Assembly: GCF_020166435.1 (NCBI RefSeq)
Contig: NZ_JAINZP010000008.1
Coordinates: forward strand, 62,001-126,000
Direction: 5' to 3'
From: Pectobacterium versatile
Lineage (GTDB): Bacteria; Pseudomonadota; Gammaproteobacteria; Enterobacterales; Enterobacteriaceae
Length of the DNA stretch: 64,000 nucleotides
This document shows, piece by piece, positions 9,881-19,320 of this stretch. Below the pieces are notes generated by a model. The model ran no database searches. It saw only the letters and a list, made by a program, of their open reading frames with translations, and was not told the origin of the DNA. Numbering within the stretch: position 1 is the first letter of the stretch; each line of letters opens with the position of its first letter. The position numbers and the translations under genes were made by a program.

Positions 9881-10978
9881 TCACCGTTTTAACGGTGTTG
9901 TACCATTTTTTTCCACGATCGTTACAGCAGAATGCGGATCGCGAGTGGTTTTCCGAAACCATGTCAACACACGCCATATCCGACTAATCATCCAGAAGTA
10001 ACCGCAAAAAACCATGAGGAATACACTAAGCATAATAGACTCAGCGATGCCAATACGCTCGCTAAGAATTCCTATCGCTGAAAATAGCATCGCTACAAGA
10101 AGAATAGCGACCAGCGCCTGATGCGGAGTAAGGCCTGCGCGCATTAAGATATGGTGCAAATGCTCACGGTCAGGTTTAAACGGGCTATCGCCACGTCGAA
10201 CACGGCGAACCATAATTGTCACCATATCCATGAGTGGGATAGCGATAAGCCAGAGCGCAGTCACCGGACGAATAACTGCATTTTCACCCTGTGTCGCCAA
10301 CATCAGTAGCCATATCACCGTAAAGCCGATCAGCGTACTGCCCGCGTCGCCCATGAATACCTTGAATTTACTCCCCCACACTATGCCTAAATTAAGGAAA
10401 ATATAAGGCAACGTTGCCGCGAGCAGGCACGCGCTCCAGAGCGCTAATTCATTATGGCCACCAAGGTAGAACACAATAGCGAGCGCTCCAAATGTTACGC
10501 AGGAAAGCGCTCCCAGTAAGCCATCAATGCCGTCAACCATATTGAAGGCATTGATGGCTCCCCATACGGCAAATAATGTCACCGTGTAGCCAAAGATGCC
10601 GAGGAAAAGCTCATATCCGAAGAGAACGTGCCCTAATGTCTCTAAATACAACCCTGCATACATCATTAATCCAGCGACGCCAGCTTGCAGCCCTACTCGG
10701 GGTAACACGGGGAGATCAAAACGGTCATCCAGCACCCCAACAGCCAAAAGTGCGGTGGCACAAACCATATAGAGAGAAAAATCGGGTAACCAATTTGGTT
10801 GCAAGACGTATAAAACCCATAGGGCAAGATAGATCGATACCCCTCCAACAAGGGGAATATGGCCTTTGTGTTTCTTACGGATGTTAGGTTTATCAACTAA
10901 ACCCACTTTGATTGCCACTTTTCTAGCTAAGAACAGTGCGGCAAAAGCGCTTAGAAATATCACTATAAATTCTTGCAT
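9881..10978 (-). CDS. wecA: WecA-type undecaprenyl-phosphate GlcNAc-1-phosphate transferase
   Basis: A multispanning glycosyl-phosphotransferase (365 residues from ATG 10978; a 12-residue upstream extension does not fit the family start). Diagnostic cytoplasmic motifs are present: ARKVAIKVGLVDKPNIRK..H, the aspartates in GVLDDRFD, NAFNMVDGIDGLLG, VFMGDAGSTLIGF and the histidine-rich HLHHILMRAG. It transfers a HexNAc-1-phosphate to undecaprenyl phosphate at the inner membrane, which starts repeat-unit synthesis. It heads the wza-wzb-wzc operon here and is not in the common-antigen context, so a second wecA in the genome is likely. The JUMPstart element lies just upstream. Confidence 0.9.
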   Translation of the reverse strand: MQEFIVIFLSAFAALFLARKVAIKVGLVDKPNIRKKHKGHIPLVGGVSIYLALWVLYVLQPNWLPDFSLYMVCATALLAVGVLDDRFDLPVLPRVGLQAGVAGLMMYAGLYLETLGHVLFGYELFLGIFGYTVTLFAVWGAINAFNMVDGIDGLLGALSCVTFGALAIVFYLGGHNELALWSACLLAATLPYIFLNLGIVWGSKFKVFMGDAGSTLIGFTVIWLLMLATQGENAVIRPVTALWLIAIPLMDMVTIMVRRVRRGDSPFKPDREHLHHILMRAGLTPHQALVAILLVAMLFSAIGILSERIGIAESIMLSVFLMVFCGYFWMISRIWRVLTWFRKTTRDPHSAVTIVEKNGTTPLKR

Positions 10979-11723
10979 TTTTACACCATCATCAACCGTT
11001 GTATGTTTCTGCACCAGGCACGCTACCGCCCTTGGCTTGTAGCTACCAATGCACTATCAAAATACGGCCCCAGTCCTGTGGTTTACATTTTTAAAGCGTT
11101 AAGCTACAGATTTATTATGGTTTTTATTTTAGAGAGAGAGAGTAAACCATCGACGTGCCCCCTCTCGAGCAGCAAGCATACGGCAGTTGACAGACCTGCC
11201 ATTCCATATCCTCAATGTGAAAGGCAATACTAAACCCAGCCTAAACAACTAACATAGTATTAACCACTCAAGCGGGAGCACAAGGATAAGATGTTTAGGG
11301 AGAGGTTTTTTCGGAATAAGACTACGGGTATCCATTGTGTAAAAAACTCCATAAGTATAAAAAATCAACTAAAAGAACAAGACCAGTCTATTTCAGTCAT
11401 AAAAGCAGCGGTATGGAATGTAAAACCACAGAATTGTGTGGCTATTCGCAACTGGGCGCCATTCTATGCTCGGATACATAGCGTAATCAAATGTTACGAC
11501 CTGTATCTCTGCTATGCCGCATAAAATTTTGCTTAAGATCTATTACATTATTTTGTAATGTCAGTAACGCCCCCAATATGTTGGGCATAAAAAAGACAAA
11601 AACATAACCTAACGTCTGCTAACGCTATCCCATGGTAAAGAATATCCCTGCAAATTCTGGTTCATCTGCGCATGCCCTGATACGCTATCGAGGTTAGGTT
11701 CATTTAAAGGTGAAAAAAGAGAT
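10979..11723. other. Long divergent intergenic region between the polysaccharide operon and yegH
   Basis: About 745 bases with no convincing gene. It holds the JUMPstart/ops element near the wecA side and must contain the promoters for the long minus-strand operon and for yegH. The segment 11100-11560 is AT-rich. A 77-codon open frame at 11291-11524 has no family resemblance and no strong ribosome-binding site, so I do not call it. Long untranslated leaders are typical of RfaH-controlled polysaccharide operons. Confidence 0.7.
11019..11056 (-). promoter_or_regulatory. JUMPstart element with ops (RfaH recruitment) site
   Basis: Read on the minus strand, the region contains CATTGGTAGCTACAAGCC followed by AAGGGCGGTAGCGTGC. 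The 12-base ops core GGCGGTAGCGTG (11019-11030) matches the established consensus exactly, and the upstream half matches the conserved JUMPstart portion with GTAGCT. ops pauses RNA polymerase and recruits RfaH in the 5' leader of polysaccharide operons. It lies about 40 bases before the wecA start, so the whole minus-strand operon is probably RfaH-dependent. Confidence 0.92.
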
Positions 11724-13310
11724 ATGGAGTGGATCGCTGATCCAACGATATGGGCCGGGTTGACCACGCTGGTTGTCCTGGAACTGGTTCTGGGCATTGA
11801 TAATCTTATCTTCATTGCCATTTTGGCTGAGAAACTACCAAAAGAACAACGCGATAAAGCCAGAGTCGTCGGTCTGTTACTTGCCTTGATTATGCGACTG
11901 GGCCTACTGGCATCCATTTCGTGGCTAGTGTCGTTGACTACCCCCTTCTTCACGTTCCTTGGGCACACATTCAGCGCTCGCGATGTCATCATGCTGGTTG
12001 GAGGGCTGTTTCTACTCTTTAAAGCCACCATGGAACTCAACGAACGTCTCGAAGGAAAAGATGAGGGGCAGCAAGCTCAACGTAAAGGCGCTCGTTTCTG
12101 GCCGGTAGTCGCACAGATTGTAGTACTGGATGCCATATTCTCACTGGATTCCGTGATTACTGCCGTCGGCATGACTGACCACCTGCTGGTCATGATGTCC
12201 GCCGTGACCATCGCTATTTTCCTGATGCTGCTGGCTAGCAAGCCGCTGACCCGCTTTGTCGCTGAACACCCGACCATCGTTATTCTGTGTCTCAGCTTCC
12301 TGTTGATGATTGGCTTCAGTCTGGTAGCGGATGCCTTTGGTTATCACATTCCCAAAGGCTATCTCTACGCCGCGATAGGTTTCTCGGTGATGATTGAGAT
12401 GTTGAATCAGGTTTCTATGTTCAACCGCCGGCGCTTTCTTTCTTCCTCGGTCCCACTGCGCCAGCGCACCGCGGAAGTGGTTTTGCGTATTTTGCGCGGT
12501 AACCATGAAGAGGCTGAACTGGACAATCAAACCTCGTCGATGATTGCAGATAACACCCGGGCAGGTCAGGAAGTCTTCAATATTCAGGAACGCCGGATGA
12601 TAAAGCGGGTATTAGGGCTGGCGCAGCGAACCATCAGCAGCATTATGACGTCGCGGCATGATATCGACTCGGTTGAGCTGGATATTACGCAGGATGCACT
12701 CGCCAAACTGTTAACGACCAACCAGCATTCCCGACTCGTGGTCACTGACAGCCACACCTCCGACGAGCCGCTAGGCATCATAAATGTTGCCGAATTACTA
12801 CAACAGCAGCTAAACCGCGAGCCGTTTAACCCACGTATTCTGATTCGTCAGCCGCTGGTCTTTCCTGAACAGCTTTCACTTTTACAGGCTTTGGAACAGT
12901 TTAGAGAAGCGCGAACGCACTTTGCGTTTGTCGTTGATGAATTCGGTTCGATGGAAGGCATAGTGACATTAAGCGACGTGATGGAAACCATTGCTGGCAA
13001 TCTGCCGCGCGAAGGAGAAGATCGCGATGCGCGCCACAGCATTCAGCAAAATGACGACGGCAGTTGGATCGTAAATGGCTATATTCCACTGGAAGACTTA
13101 ACGATGTATGTTCCGCTGACGCTGGATGAAAAGCGCGAATACTACACATTGGCAGGGCTATTGATGGAGCACTCGCAGCGGGTTCCACAGGTGGGCGATA
13201 CACTGTCAATTGATAGTTATCAGTTCACTATTCTGGCAGTGGAAAGTCATCGTATCGTGGAGGTCCGTATCACACCGAACGACGAGCCACAGACTGATTT
13301 TGAAGTGTGA
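11724..13310 (+). CDS. yegH: YegH-like TerC-family membrane protein with CBS and CorC_HlyC domains
   Basis: 528 residues. The TerC-type membrane domain (about residues 1-240) has the [22 protein letters not shown] signature with acidic residues in the first helix and the repeat-related [21 protein letters not shown] pair (about 290-420: [44 protein letters not shown]) and a C-terminal transporter-associated domain follow. It matches E. coli YegH more closely than YoaE (MEWIADP start), and the wza-yegH-asmA order agrees. The function is not firmly established; TerC relatives are linked to metal (Mn) export. Confidence 0.9.
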   Translation: MEWIADPTIWAGLTTLVVLELVLGIDNLIFIAILAEKLPKEQRDKARVVGLLLALIMRLGLLASISWLVSLTTPFFTFLGHTFSARDVIMLVGGLFLLFKATMELNERLEGKDEGQQAQRKGARFWPVVAQIVVLDAIFSLDSVITAVGMTDHLLVMMSAVTIAIFLMLLASKPLTRFVAEHPTIVILCLSFLLMIGFSLVADAFGYHIPKGYLYAAIGFSVMIEMLNQVSMFNRRRFLSSSVPLRQRTAEVVLRILRGNHEEAELDNQTSSMIADNTRAGQEVFNIQERRMIKRVLGLAQRTISSIMTSRHDIDSVELDITQDALAKLLTTNQHSRLVVTDSHTSDEPLGIINVAELLQQQLNREPFNPRILIRQPLVFPEQLSLLQALEQFREARTHFAFVVDEFGSMEGIVTLSDVMETIAGNLPREGEDRDARHSIQQNDDGSWIVNGYIPLEDLTMYVPLTLDEKREYYTLAGLLMEHSQRVPQVGDTLSIDSYQFTILAVESHRIVEVRITPNDEPQTDFEV

Positions 13311-13422
13311 TGAAATAGGAGCTGGGGGATGACTTATCTGTTCCCTCCCCTGACGGGCAATGCATTGATGTTCGAGCAATCCTATCAGACAATAAGAGAA
13401 TCGTAGGAACGGGGGCTATGAC

Positions 13423-13806
13423 ATGTTCGATAAGATCGTTTTGACACTGAAAAAACAGATGTCCGACATCAAAATTATTTATCTCTTTGGTTCTCAGGCT
13501 ACAGGCAATGCCAGAGCGGACAGCGACATTGATATCGCCATCATGGCTACAAGAGCACTGGATCCCGTTGAACGCTGGGAGCTATCTAATCAATTAGCAA
13601 AGGAAGTAGGTCATGACGTCGATCTGATCGATTTATTGCAGGCTTCAACGGTATTAAAAATGGAGATCGTTCGTAACGGCAAGCTGCTTTATGATGCGGA
13701 AACAGCAGCGGGGGAATTTGAAATGACAACACTTTCGATGTACCAGCATCTGCAAAAAGAGCGAGCGGATATCATTCGTAGCTTTAATCAGGATCTAAAA
13801 GCATGA
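13423..13806 (+). CDS. mntA: MntA-type minimal nucleotidyltransferase antitoxin
   Basis: 127 residues with the MNT-type catalytic motif GSx10DxD: FGSQATGNARADSDIDIAI, plus the third acidic residue in VDLIDL. In type VII toxin-antitoxin pairs, MntA AMPylates or polyAMPylates a tyrosine of HepT and so neutralises it. The gene overlaps the HepT gene by 4 bases (ATGA). The pair lies between yegH and dcuC, where E. coli has no genes, so it is a small accessory insertion. Confidence 0.88.
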   Translation: MFDKIVLTLKKQMSDIKIIYLFGSQATGNARADSDIDIAIMATRALDPVERWELSNQLAKEVGHDVDLIDLLQASTVLKMEIVRNGKLLYDAETAAGEFEMTTLSMYQHLQKERADIIRSFNQDLKA

Positions 13807-14222
13807 CAGATATCTTGCTTAACAAAAGCAGCACCATACAAAGATGCCTACGTCGTATTCGTGAGGAATTCGATACTGAGGAAGGGTTTCGTCAAAACTT
13901 CACCAAGCAAGATTCCGTCATACTTAACATACAGCGTGCCTGCGAAGCCGCTATTGATATCGCTAATTATCTTATCCGTATCAAGCAGCTAGGCATACCA
14001 CAAAGTAGCCGCGATAGCTTCGCGCTTCTTGCTGCAAACCAAATTATTACGGTTGATCTGTCTGATAATTTGCAAAAAATGGTGGGATTAAGAAATATTG
14101 CCGTGCATGACTATCAGGCGCTCAATCTGGATATTGTCATCCACGTCATTTCTCATCGTTTAAGCGACTTTGAACATTTTATCAAACAAATAGCCCGGTA
14201 CAGCGACAGCCAGCACCTTTAG
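13803..14222 (+). CDS. hepT: HepT-type HEPN ribonuclease toxin
   Basis: A 139-residue helical HEPN protein of the DUF86/HepT family. The RNase motif Rx4HxY is intact near residue 97 (LRNIAVHDY), and the early segment SVILNIQRACEAAIDIANYLI is typical. HepT cleaves RNA (tRNA in the best-studied case) and is inactivated by MntA modifying the motif tyrosine. It is translationally coupled to mntA. Both active sites look intact, so the pair is probably functional. Confidence 0.88.
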   Translation: MTDILLNKSSTIQRCLRRIREEFDTEEGFRQNFTKQDSVILNIQRACEAAIDIANYLIRIKQLGIPQSSRDSFALLAANQIITVDLSDNLQKMVGLRNIAVHDYQALNLDIVIHVISHRLSDFEHFIKQIARYSDSQHL

Positions 14223-14244
14223 AGCACATAGCTTAAAGGTGCTG
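14211..14244 (+). terminator. Stem-loop at the end of the mntA-hepT operon
   Basis: The arms CAGCACCTTT (14211-14220) and AAAGGTGCTG (14235-14244) are exact complements and enclose the hepT stop codon. The plus-strand tail CTGTTT has only a short T run. It can serve the convergent hepT and dcuC transcripts, but terminator strength is uncertain. Confidence 0.5.
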
Positions 14245-14265
14245 CTGTTTACCTAATTTCTGCTA

Positions 14266-15618
14266 TCAGGCAGGCACCATAATTTCGGTGGCCACCACCA
14301 CCACAATCAGCCCAACCAGAACGGGAACTGATGTGCGCTTCACTACCTCGAACGGCGATATTTTCGCCATCCCAGCAACGGCAACGACTACGCCGGATAC
14401 CGGAGAAATGGTACGGCCCAAGTTGGAAGCCTGAAGCATCGGAATCGCCAGATAAGCAGGGTTGATACCCATTTGTGACGCCAGCTTTGGAATCAGCTCA
14501 ACAAACGCATAGAACGGCGCATTACCCGAGCCCGTAGTCATCGCAGCCAACATCGTGATCGCAACCAGCACCAACATAATCACCAGCCCGCCGCTACCGA
14601 ATGACTGCGCAAGGCCAATCAGACCGCTGATAAAGCCAATAGTGCCAAGCCCCTGGGCAAAGACACCCGCTGCAACCAACAGGATGACGACGCTAGAGAA
14701 GGCATCGGCCATCCCACGGTAAGCCATATCCAGCCCATCAAACACTTTTTGCGCACTGAACGAACGGACAAATTCCAGCGCCGCGGCCAGCACCATACAG
14801 ATAACCAGTACGGTGATGATATGCAGTTCCGGCCCCCATTTGCCATCAAACACCAGCACCCCCATGATCGGCGTAAACGGCAGAATGGCGTAAAAACGCG
14901 GGGCATCCGTCTTGATCTCGCTGACATCCAGAATCTCATGGCTAACATTCGCTTTGTTATCCAGATAGCGCTGCCAGAAGAAATGCGCGACGGCCATACA
15001 CACGATCGCCATGATGGAAATAGGCAGCGTGGCCTTAAAGGCAAAATCCACTAATTTCATCTGTGATGCCTGTGCAGCAAGTACCACGTCGCCCGACGTC
15101 GGTGACAGGATCAACGCCACAGGGGAAGCACAGATTGCGGCAGCGGCACCGCGGCTAATACCGACGTTCACCATGACGGGGAACAGGGTTGCCATCAACA
15201 GTACACCGAGTCCCGTGGCCGATGACACCGCCAACGACATCAAACAGGCGACAAAATAGGCCGCGATCATCAGTAAGTAAGGTGAGTTAATCATTTTCAG
15301 CGGACGGGAAACCAGCTTCACGACAACATCATTGGCACCAATGTGCGTCATATAAGCCGCAAATCCACACAGCACCATAATCATCATGCCGAGATCGCCA
15401 CCGCGGCTCATCAGCAAAATTTTTACGTATTCAACAATATCTGTTGCGCTCCAGCCTGTCGCCTTCGCACTGGCTGGCAATACGTTTTTCCCCAGCATGG
15501 CACTGATTGCCAAAAGTAAGAGGCCACCTACCAGCAACACGCCAGTCGCGGAGTACCCTTTTATAATGTAACGACCAACCAGAATCGTTACAGCAACACC
15601 AATCAAAAGTTCGAGCAT
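14266..15618 (-). CDS. dcuC: DcuC-family anaerobic C4-dicarboxylate transporter
   Basis: 450 residues with about twelve hydrophobic segments. It belongs to the DcuC family (C4-dicarboxylate exchanger, succinate efflux during fumarate respiration or fermentation). Typical segments include the start MLELLIGVAVTILVGRYIIKGYSATGVLL, ASPVALILSPTSGDVVLAAQ and the C-terminal PMLQASNLGRTISPVSGVVVAVAG. It sits alone between the toxin-antitoxin pair and asmA, with its own upstream region. Substrate within the family (succinate/fumarate or another dicarboxylate) cannot be decided from sequence. Confidence 0.88.
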   Translation of the reverse strand: MLELLIGVAVTILVGRYIIKGYSATGVLLVGGLLLLAISAMLGKNVLPASAKATGWSATDIVEYVKILLMSRGGDLGMMIMVLCGFAAYMTHIGANDVVVKLVSRPLKMINSPYLLMIAAYFVACLMSLAVSSATGLGVLLMATLFPVMVNVGISRGAAAAICASPVALILSPTSGDVVLAAQASQMKLVDFAFKATLPISIMAIVCMAVAHFFWQRYLDNKANVSHEILDVSEIKTDAPRFYAILPFTPIMGVLVFDGKWGPELHIITVLVICMVLAAALEFVRSFSAQKVFDGLDMAYRGMADAFSSVVILLVAAGVFAQGLGTIGFISGLIGLAQSFGSGGLVIMLVLVAITMLAAMTTGSGNAPFYAFVELIPKLASQMGINPAYLAIPMLQASNLGRTISPVSGVVVAVAGMAKISPFEVVKRTSVPVLVGLIVVVVATEIMVPA

Positions 15619-15821
15619 AGTGGGTTTCGATACCTGAGTAATAAATTATCTGACAGACATTCCTCGGCAGCGGAATAGCACCGCACCGAAAATAGGGAGC
15701 GAAGTTTACTGCTTTAGAAAATAAAAAAAGAGAAAAATATTAACATTCGGCGTTAAAAAAGAGACACCGAGCACAAAGCCAAGCTGGGGAAGGATGACAG
15801 ATTAAGGGAAAGCATGAGGGA

Positions 15822-15870
15822 GAAGCTGCCGGTTTGCTGACAGGAATCAGCAAACCGGCTAAAAGCGCAG
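15822..15870. terminator. Stem-loop between dcuC and asmA
   Basis: GCCGGTTTGCTGA and TCAGCAAACCGGC form a 13-bp stem with a short loop, just past the asmA stop. There is no clear T run on either strand, so it may stabilise mRNA ends more than terminate transcription. The remaining gap (15619-15820) is AT-rich next to dcuC, where a dcuC promoter is expected. Confidence 0.5.
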
Positions 15871-15882
15871 CATGTCAGACAA

Positions 15883-17718
15883 TTAAAGACGATCGAGGAG
15901 TTGCTTCAGATCTTTGCCCTTCTGGCTTTGCTGATTTTGGCTGGCCCAATCATTCAGGCGTTTCTTCAGCTCGTCCTGCAGGCGTTTACGCAGCAGTTGA
16001 TCCACCTGCAATTGGTAATTCAATTTATCCCACTCGCCATAGACGCGTAACGGGATTGCCGTGTTTTTCAACACGCTGACCAGTTGCTCATCTCCCTGCC
16101 ACCCTTGCGTGATAGAGACATTCAAATTGACATCACACGTCTGGGCTGGCAAATCGAATTGTCCAACACCGCTTAGCGACAGCAGCTCTGAGCTGCCAGT
16201 GAGATCGGTAAGACGTAACTTACCCGCATTCAGTTGTACTTTCCCAGTCAGCTGTTGCAGTTCGGTATAGCGCTCGTAGCGCTCTTGTCCTCGGACATTC
16301 CCATTGCTACGCGCGACAGCCATCTGCACCATTTGCTGGATATTCAAACCCTGTAGACGAACGTTATTGCCTTGCAGCGTCGCCGTCCCCTGCCACTGCT
16401 GGAGCAACGCAGGTAGCGCAAAGCTATTGCCGCTGAACTGCCCTGCCATCGACAATTTCCCACTGACCGTCTCGGCGGGCAGCGTAAACACAGTCATCAG
16501 TTGAGACAGTTCAACATCCTTGAGCTCCGGCCGTAGCATGATGTTGGTTGATGAATTCGTCACAACTTTACCGAGCAATGAGAAATATCCACCGCCCAGT
16601 TCACCGCTCAAGGCAGTAACATCCAGCAGCCCCAACTGATTGTCTGCCCGTAGCGTAAATTGGCGGACATCGAGCCCACGATAGACCAGCGTCGCGACCT
16701 GTAGCGACAGACTCGCTGTGAACGTCTTTAAGCCGTCTTCTGGCTTGGTTAACCCACTTTCATTTGAAATGACAGGAGCTGATGATTTAGCTGATACGAC
16801 AGCGGCATTGTTCTCTTTCACCGACGCGATCCCTAGCAGGGAATCCAAATCCAGCTTCTCAGACAACAGATCCAATTCATAGTGTGGGATATCCCCCAGC
16901 GTCACGCTACCGGCTCCTGACAGTTGGCTATTATTGGTATTGAGTGAAAGCTGGCTAAACGTGATTTTTTCAGGCTGCTGTTGATAACTTGCCTGAACAC
17001 TCCCCGTTCCACTGATACCGTTTGCCGGTATTCCTGCCCCCTGAAGTTGGTAATCCAGTTTGGTAATATTGGCATTAACCTGCTGAGGGAAATGCAGCAA
17101 ATCGACATCGGCGGTAAGTGAGAAGGCAATGTCGCGCTGATCGCGATTGATGCGGCTTGATAATTCAATGTTGACCTGGCGGTCGCGGTTCTGCTCCATA
17201 GCAAGATTAATATCACGAACATTAATCTGTTCATTCTTGCTACGTTGCAGAATCAACAGGCTATCAGCAACTTTTATCTTATCGATATCCAGTCGCCAGC
17301 GCCGTTCTTCGGATGGCGTCTGCGATCCCGCCGGGGCAATGGGCGCATTGTTGGCCTGCTTGGCTTCACTTTCCGGCGTCAGGCGAATAATGGCCCCTTT
17401 AAGCATCACCTGTTTTACGGCCAGCTTGTGTGACAGTAGCGGCCACAGTTGCACATCAAGGCGCATATTCTCAGCGCTAATAATTGGCTCACTAGAGCCC
17501 GGTGCACTTAATGACATACCACCAGATAAAATACTCAGCTGCGGCCACACGTGCCAGCGCAGATCGCCATCCATATGAAGACGATAGCCGCTACGTTCCT
17601 CAACCTGCTTCACCATGTAAGCGCGGAAGTCATTGGGATTAACTAGTACGACCAAGGCCGTCATTCCTGCCACCAACACCACAAGCAGAATTGCCAGCGT
17701 CGTCAGAAATCTTCTCAT
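15883..17718 (-). CDS. asmA: AsmA, inner-membrane-anchored outer-membrane assembly factor
   Basis: 611 residues, near the length of E. coli AsmA. A single N-terminal membrane anchor (FLTTLAILLVVLVAGMTALVVLVNPNDFRAYMVKQVEERSG) precedes a long periplasmic beta-rich AsmA domain. The C terminus contains the family region QMAVARSNGN...TELQQLTGKVQLNAGKLRL. AsmA-like proteins are bridge-like lipid transfer candidates that affect phospholipid flow and outer-membrane assembly. It precedes dcd as in E. coli with the order asmA-dcd-udk kept. Confidence 0.95.
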   Translation of the reverse strand: MRRFLTTLAILLVVLVAGMTALVVLVNPNDFRAYMVKQVEERSGYRLHMDGDLRWHVWPQLSILSGGMSLSAPGSSEPIISAENMRLDVQLWPLLSHKLAVKQVMLKGAIIRLTPESEAKQANNAPIAPAGSQTPSEERRWRLDIDKIKVADSLLILQRSKNEQINVRDINLAMEQNRDRQVNIELSSRINRDQRDIAFSLTADVDLLHFPQQVNANITKLDYQLQGAGIPANGISGTGSVQASYQQQPEKITFSQLSLNTNNSQLSGAGSVTLGDIPHYELDLLSEKLDLDSLLGIASVKENNAAVVSAKSSAPVISNESGLTKPEDGLKTFTASLSLQVATLVYRGLDVRQFTLRADNQLGLLDVTALSGELGGGYFSLLGKVVTNSSTNIMLRPELKDVELSQLMTVFTLPAETVSGKLSMAGQFSGNSFALPALLQQWQGTATLQGNNVRLQGLNIQQMVQMAVARSNGNVRGQERYERYTELQQLTGKVQLNAGKLRLTDLTGSSELLSLSGVGQFDLPAQTCDVNLNVSITQGWQGDEQLVSVLKNTAIPLRVYGEWDKLNYQLQVDQLLRKRLQDELKKRLNDWASQNQQSQKGKDLKQLLDRL

Positions 17719-17781
17719 GCCATCCTCATTGCGAAACGCACGGCCACCTGCGTTTTACTTTACAGGCCTGTCGCCAGACAC

Positions 17782-18363
17782 TTAGTCTTTATCGATCCGG
17801 CTCGCTACCGCACCCTGTTGATCTTTATATTTGGCATCCTGACGGCGGTTGTAAGGACGAGCAGCCGGTCCGGAAAGCGGTTCAAAACTCAGAGCGCCAA
17901 TCATCATGCCGGGGCGTAGCGCCAACGGCAACTTACCTGAATTATAGAACTCCAGCACAATTCTTCCTTGCCAGCCTGGATCAATACGGTGTGCGGTGAC
18001 GTGAACCATCAATCCCAGACGGGCTAGCGAAGAGCGACCATCCAACCAGCCAACCAAGTTATCCGGCAGCGTAACGGATTCAAACGTCACGGCCAGCGCT
18101 AATTCTCCCGGGTGCAGGAAAAACGCCTCACCTTCAGGCAAATTGATTTCATCACTCATGACGCGATCCAGCGATGCGCTGACTTCATCTTTCGGGCCAC
18201 TTAAGTCAATGAAGGCCGCAGTATGTCCGCGGAAGACGCGAAACTGATTTCCCAGACGAACATCAACGGTCGCGCCACTGATCCTCTCAGTAGGCGGACG
18301 GGGTGTAATCACCAGTCGGCCATCATCCAGCCAGGCTTCAATGTCACGGTCACACAGTCTCAT
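17782..18363 (-). CDS. dcd: dCTP deaminase
   Basis: 193 residues from ATG 18363 ([17 protein letters not shown]), exactly the E. coli length; a 4-codon upstream extension is ignored. Motifs include [42 protein letters not shown] (catalytic Glu/Arg/Ser region) and the C-terminal [10 protein letters not shown]. It deaminates dCTP to dUTP in thymidylate synthesis. The gene lies between asmA and udk as in E. coli. Confidence 0.98.
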   Translation of the reverse strand: MRLCDRDIEAWLDDGRLVITPRPPTERISGATVDVRLGNQFRVFRGHTAAFIDLSGPKDEVSASLDRVMSDEINLPEGEAFFLHPGELALAVTFESVTLPDNLVGWLDGRSSLARLGLMVHVTAHRIDPGWQGRIVLEFYNSGKLPLALRPGMMIGALSFEPLSGPAARPYNRRQDAKYKDQQGAVASRIDKD

Positions 18364-18407
18364 CTTATTCTCCATTCGACGCCGGTATCTATCAGATAAA
18401 CCTCATC

Positions 18408-18466
18408 TACCCGTCATGCTTCACGTTGCCTCCACGTTAGTGATGCAACACGGATTATCTAGGGTA
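18408..18466. repeat. Short copy of a TACCC...GGGTA intergenic repeat
   Basis: 59 bases between dcd and udk. It begins TACCCGTCATGCTTCACG and ends CGGATTATCTAGGGTA, matching the two ends of the 122-bp repeats at 42690 and 43079, with the middle missing. The ends form imperfect terminal inverted repeats. It is probably an internally deleted member of a non-coding, ERIC/MITE-like family. Confidence 0.7.
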
Positions 18467-18470
18467 TCGA

Positions 18471-19112
18471 CTACTCAAAAAACTGGCTTATCTTGGCTTT
18501 CAAAATATCAATCGCAATACGGTTTTTCCCACCGCGCGGCACAATAATGTCGGCATACTGCTTAGAGGGTTCAATAAATTGCAGGAACATCGGGCGCACG
18601 GTCTTTTGATACTGTTCCATCACAGAATCCATTGAACGACCGCGCTCATTAACATCACGACGCATACGGCGCAGCAGGCAAATATCCAGTGGCGTATCGA
18701 CAAAGATAGAGAAATTCATCTCATTACGCAGGCGTACATCCGTCAGCAACAGGATACCTTCCAGGATAATGACCTTTTTCAGTTCAATATGCACGGTTTC
18801 CTGTTTACGGGTGTGCTCAACATAGCTGTACTGTGGAACTTCGATCGCCTGACCCGCTTTCAGCATCTGCAAATGCTTGATTAGCAGACTGTGATCCATC
18901 GAGCTTGGATGGTCATAGTTGGTTTTTACCCGCTCTTCCATGGTCAGGTGGCTTTGATCTTTGTAATAACTGTCCTCAGATATCACCCCGATATGCTGAT
19001 CACCAACCTGATCGCGCAATTCACGATACAAGGTGCTGGAAATAAGACTTTTACCCGAAGCGGACGCTCCCGAGATCCCGATGATGACGCACTGGTGAGA
19101 CTGATCAGTCAT
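18471..19112 (-). CDS. udk: Uridine/cytidine kinase
   Basis: 213 residues. The P-loop [13 protein letters not shown] is near the N terminus, with [10 protein letters not shown], the YDHPSSMD substrate segment and the lid motif [13 protein letters not shown]. It phosphorylates uridine and cytidine to their monophosphates (pyrimidine salvage, cytoplasm). It follows the conserved asmA-dcd-udk order and is on the same strand. Confidence 0.98.
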   Translation of the reverse strand: MTDQSHQCVIIGISGASASGKSLISSTLYRELRDQVGDQHIGVISEDSYYKDQSHLTMEERVKTNYDHPSSMDHSLLIKHLQMLKAGQAIEVPQYSYVEHTRKQETVHIELKKVIILEGILLLTDVRLRNEMNFSIFVDTPLDICLLRRMRRDVNERGRSMDSVMEQYQKTVRPMFLQFIEPSKQYADIIVPRGGKNRIAIDILKAKISQFFE

Positions 19113-19280
19113 GGTATTAACGACCTGATTAATATAAAAAAGGAGAGGGGATGCGCCAACAGGCGCTTTGACGCGGCAATTATAGGGAGTTAGCCCCTTT
19201 CACGCCACACTTTCCGCGTATTGCATCAGGGGAAATAAGGCGCTGACACATTCAACAAGCCGGGACCATGCCCGGCATTC

Positions 19281-19320
19281 ATAGGAGCGTTACAGCGCTC
19301 ATAGGAGCGTTACAGCGCTC
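19281..19320. repeat. Exact 20-bp tandem duplication spanning the mrp stop codon
   Basis: The block ATAGGAGCGTTACAGCGCTC occurs twice in a row (19281-19300 and 19301-19320). The right copy contains the last codons and stop of mrp; the left copy is the non-coding duplicate just after the stop. It looks like a recent slippage or duplication event that leaves the protein intact. Confidence 0.9.

Noticed and set aside
11291-11524. 77-codon open frame in the leader between wecA and yegH
   Set aside because: No family resemblance, no convincing ribosome-binding site, and it lies in an AT-rich non-coding leader.
14619-15044. Antisense and alternate-frame ORFs inside dcuC (and similar ones inside metG, fdnG and cusA)
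   Set aside because: They lie wholly within well-supported genes in another frame and show no independent signs of coding.
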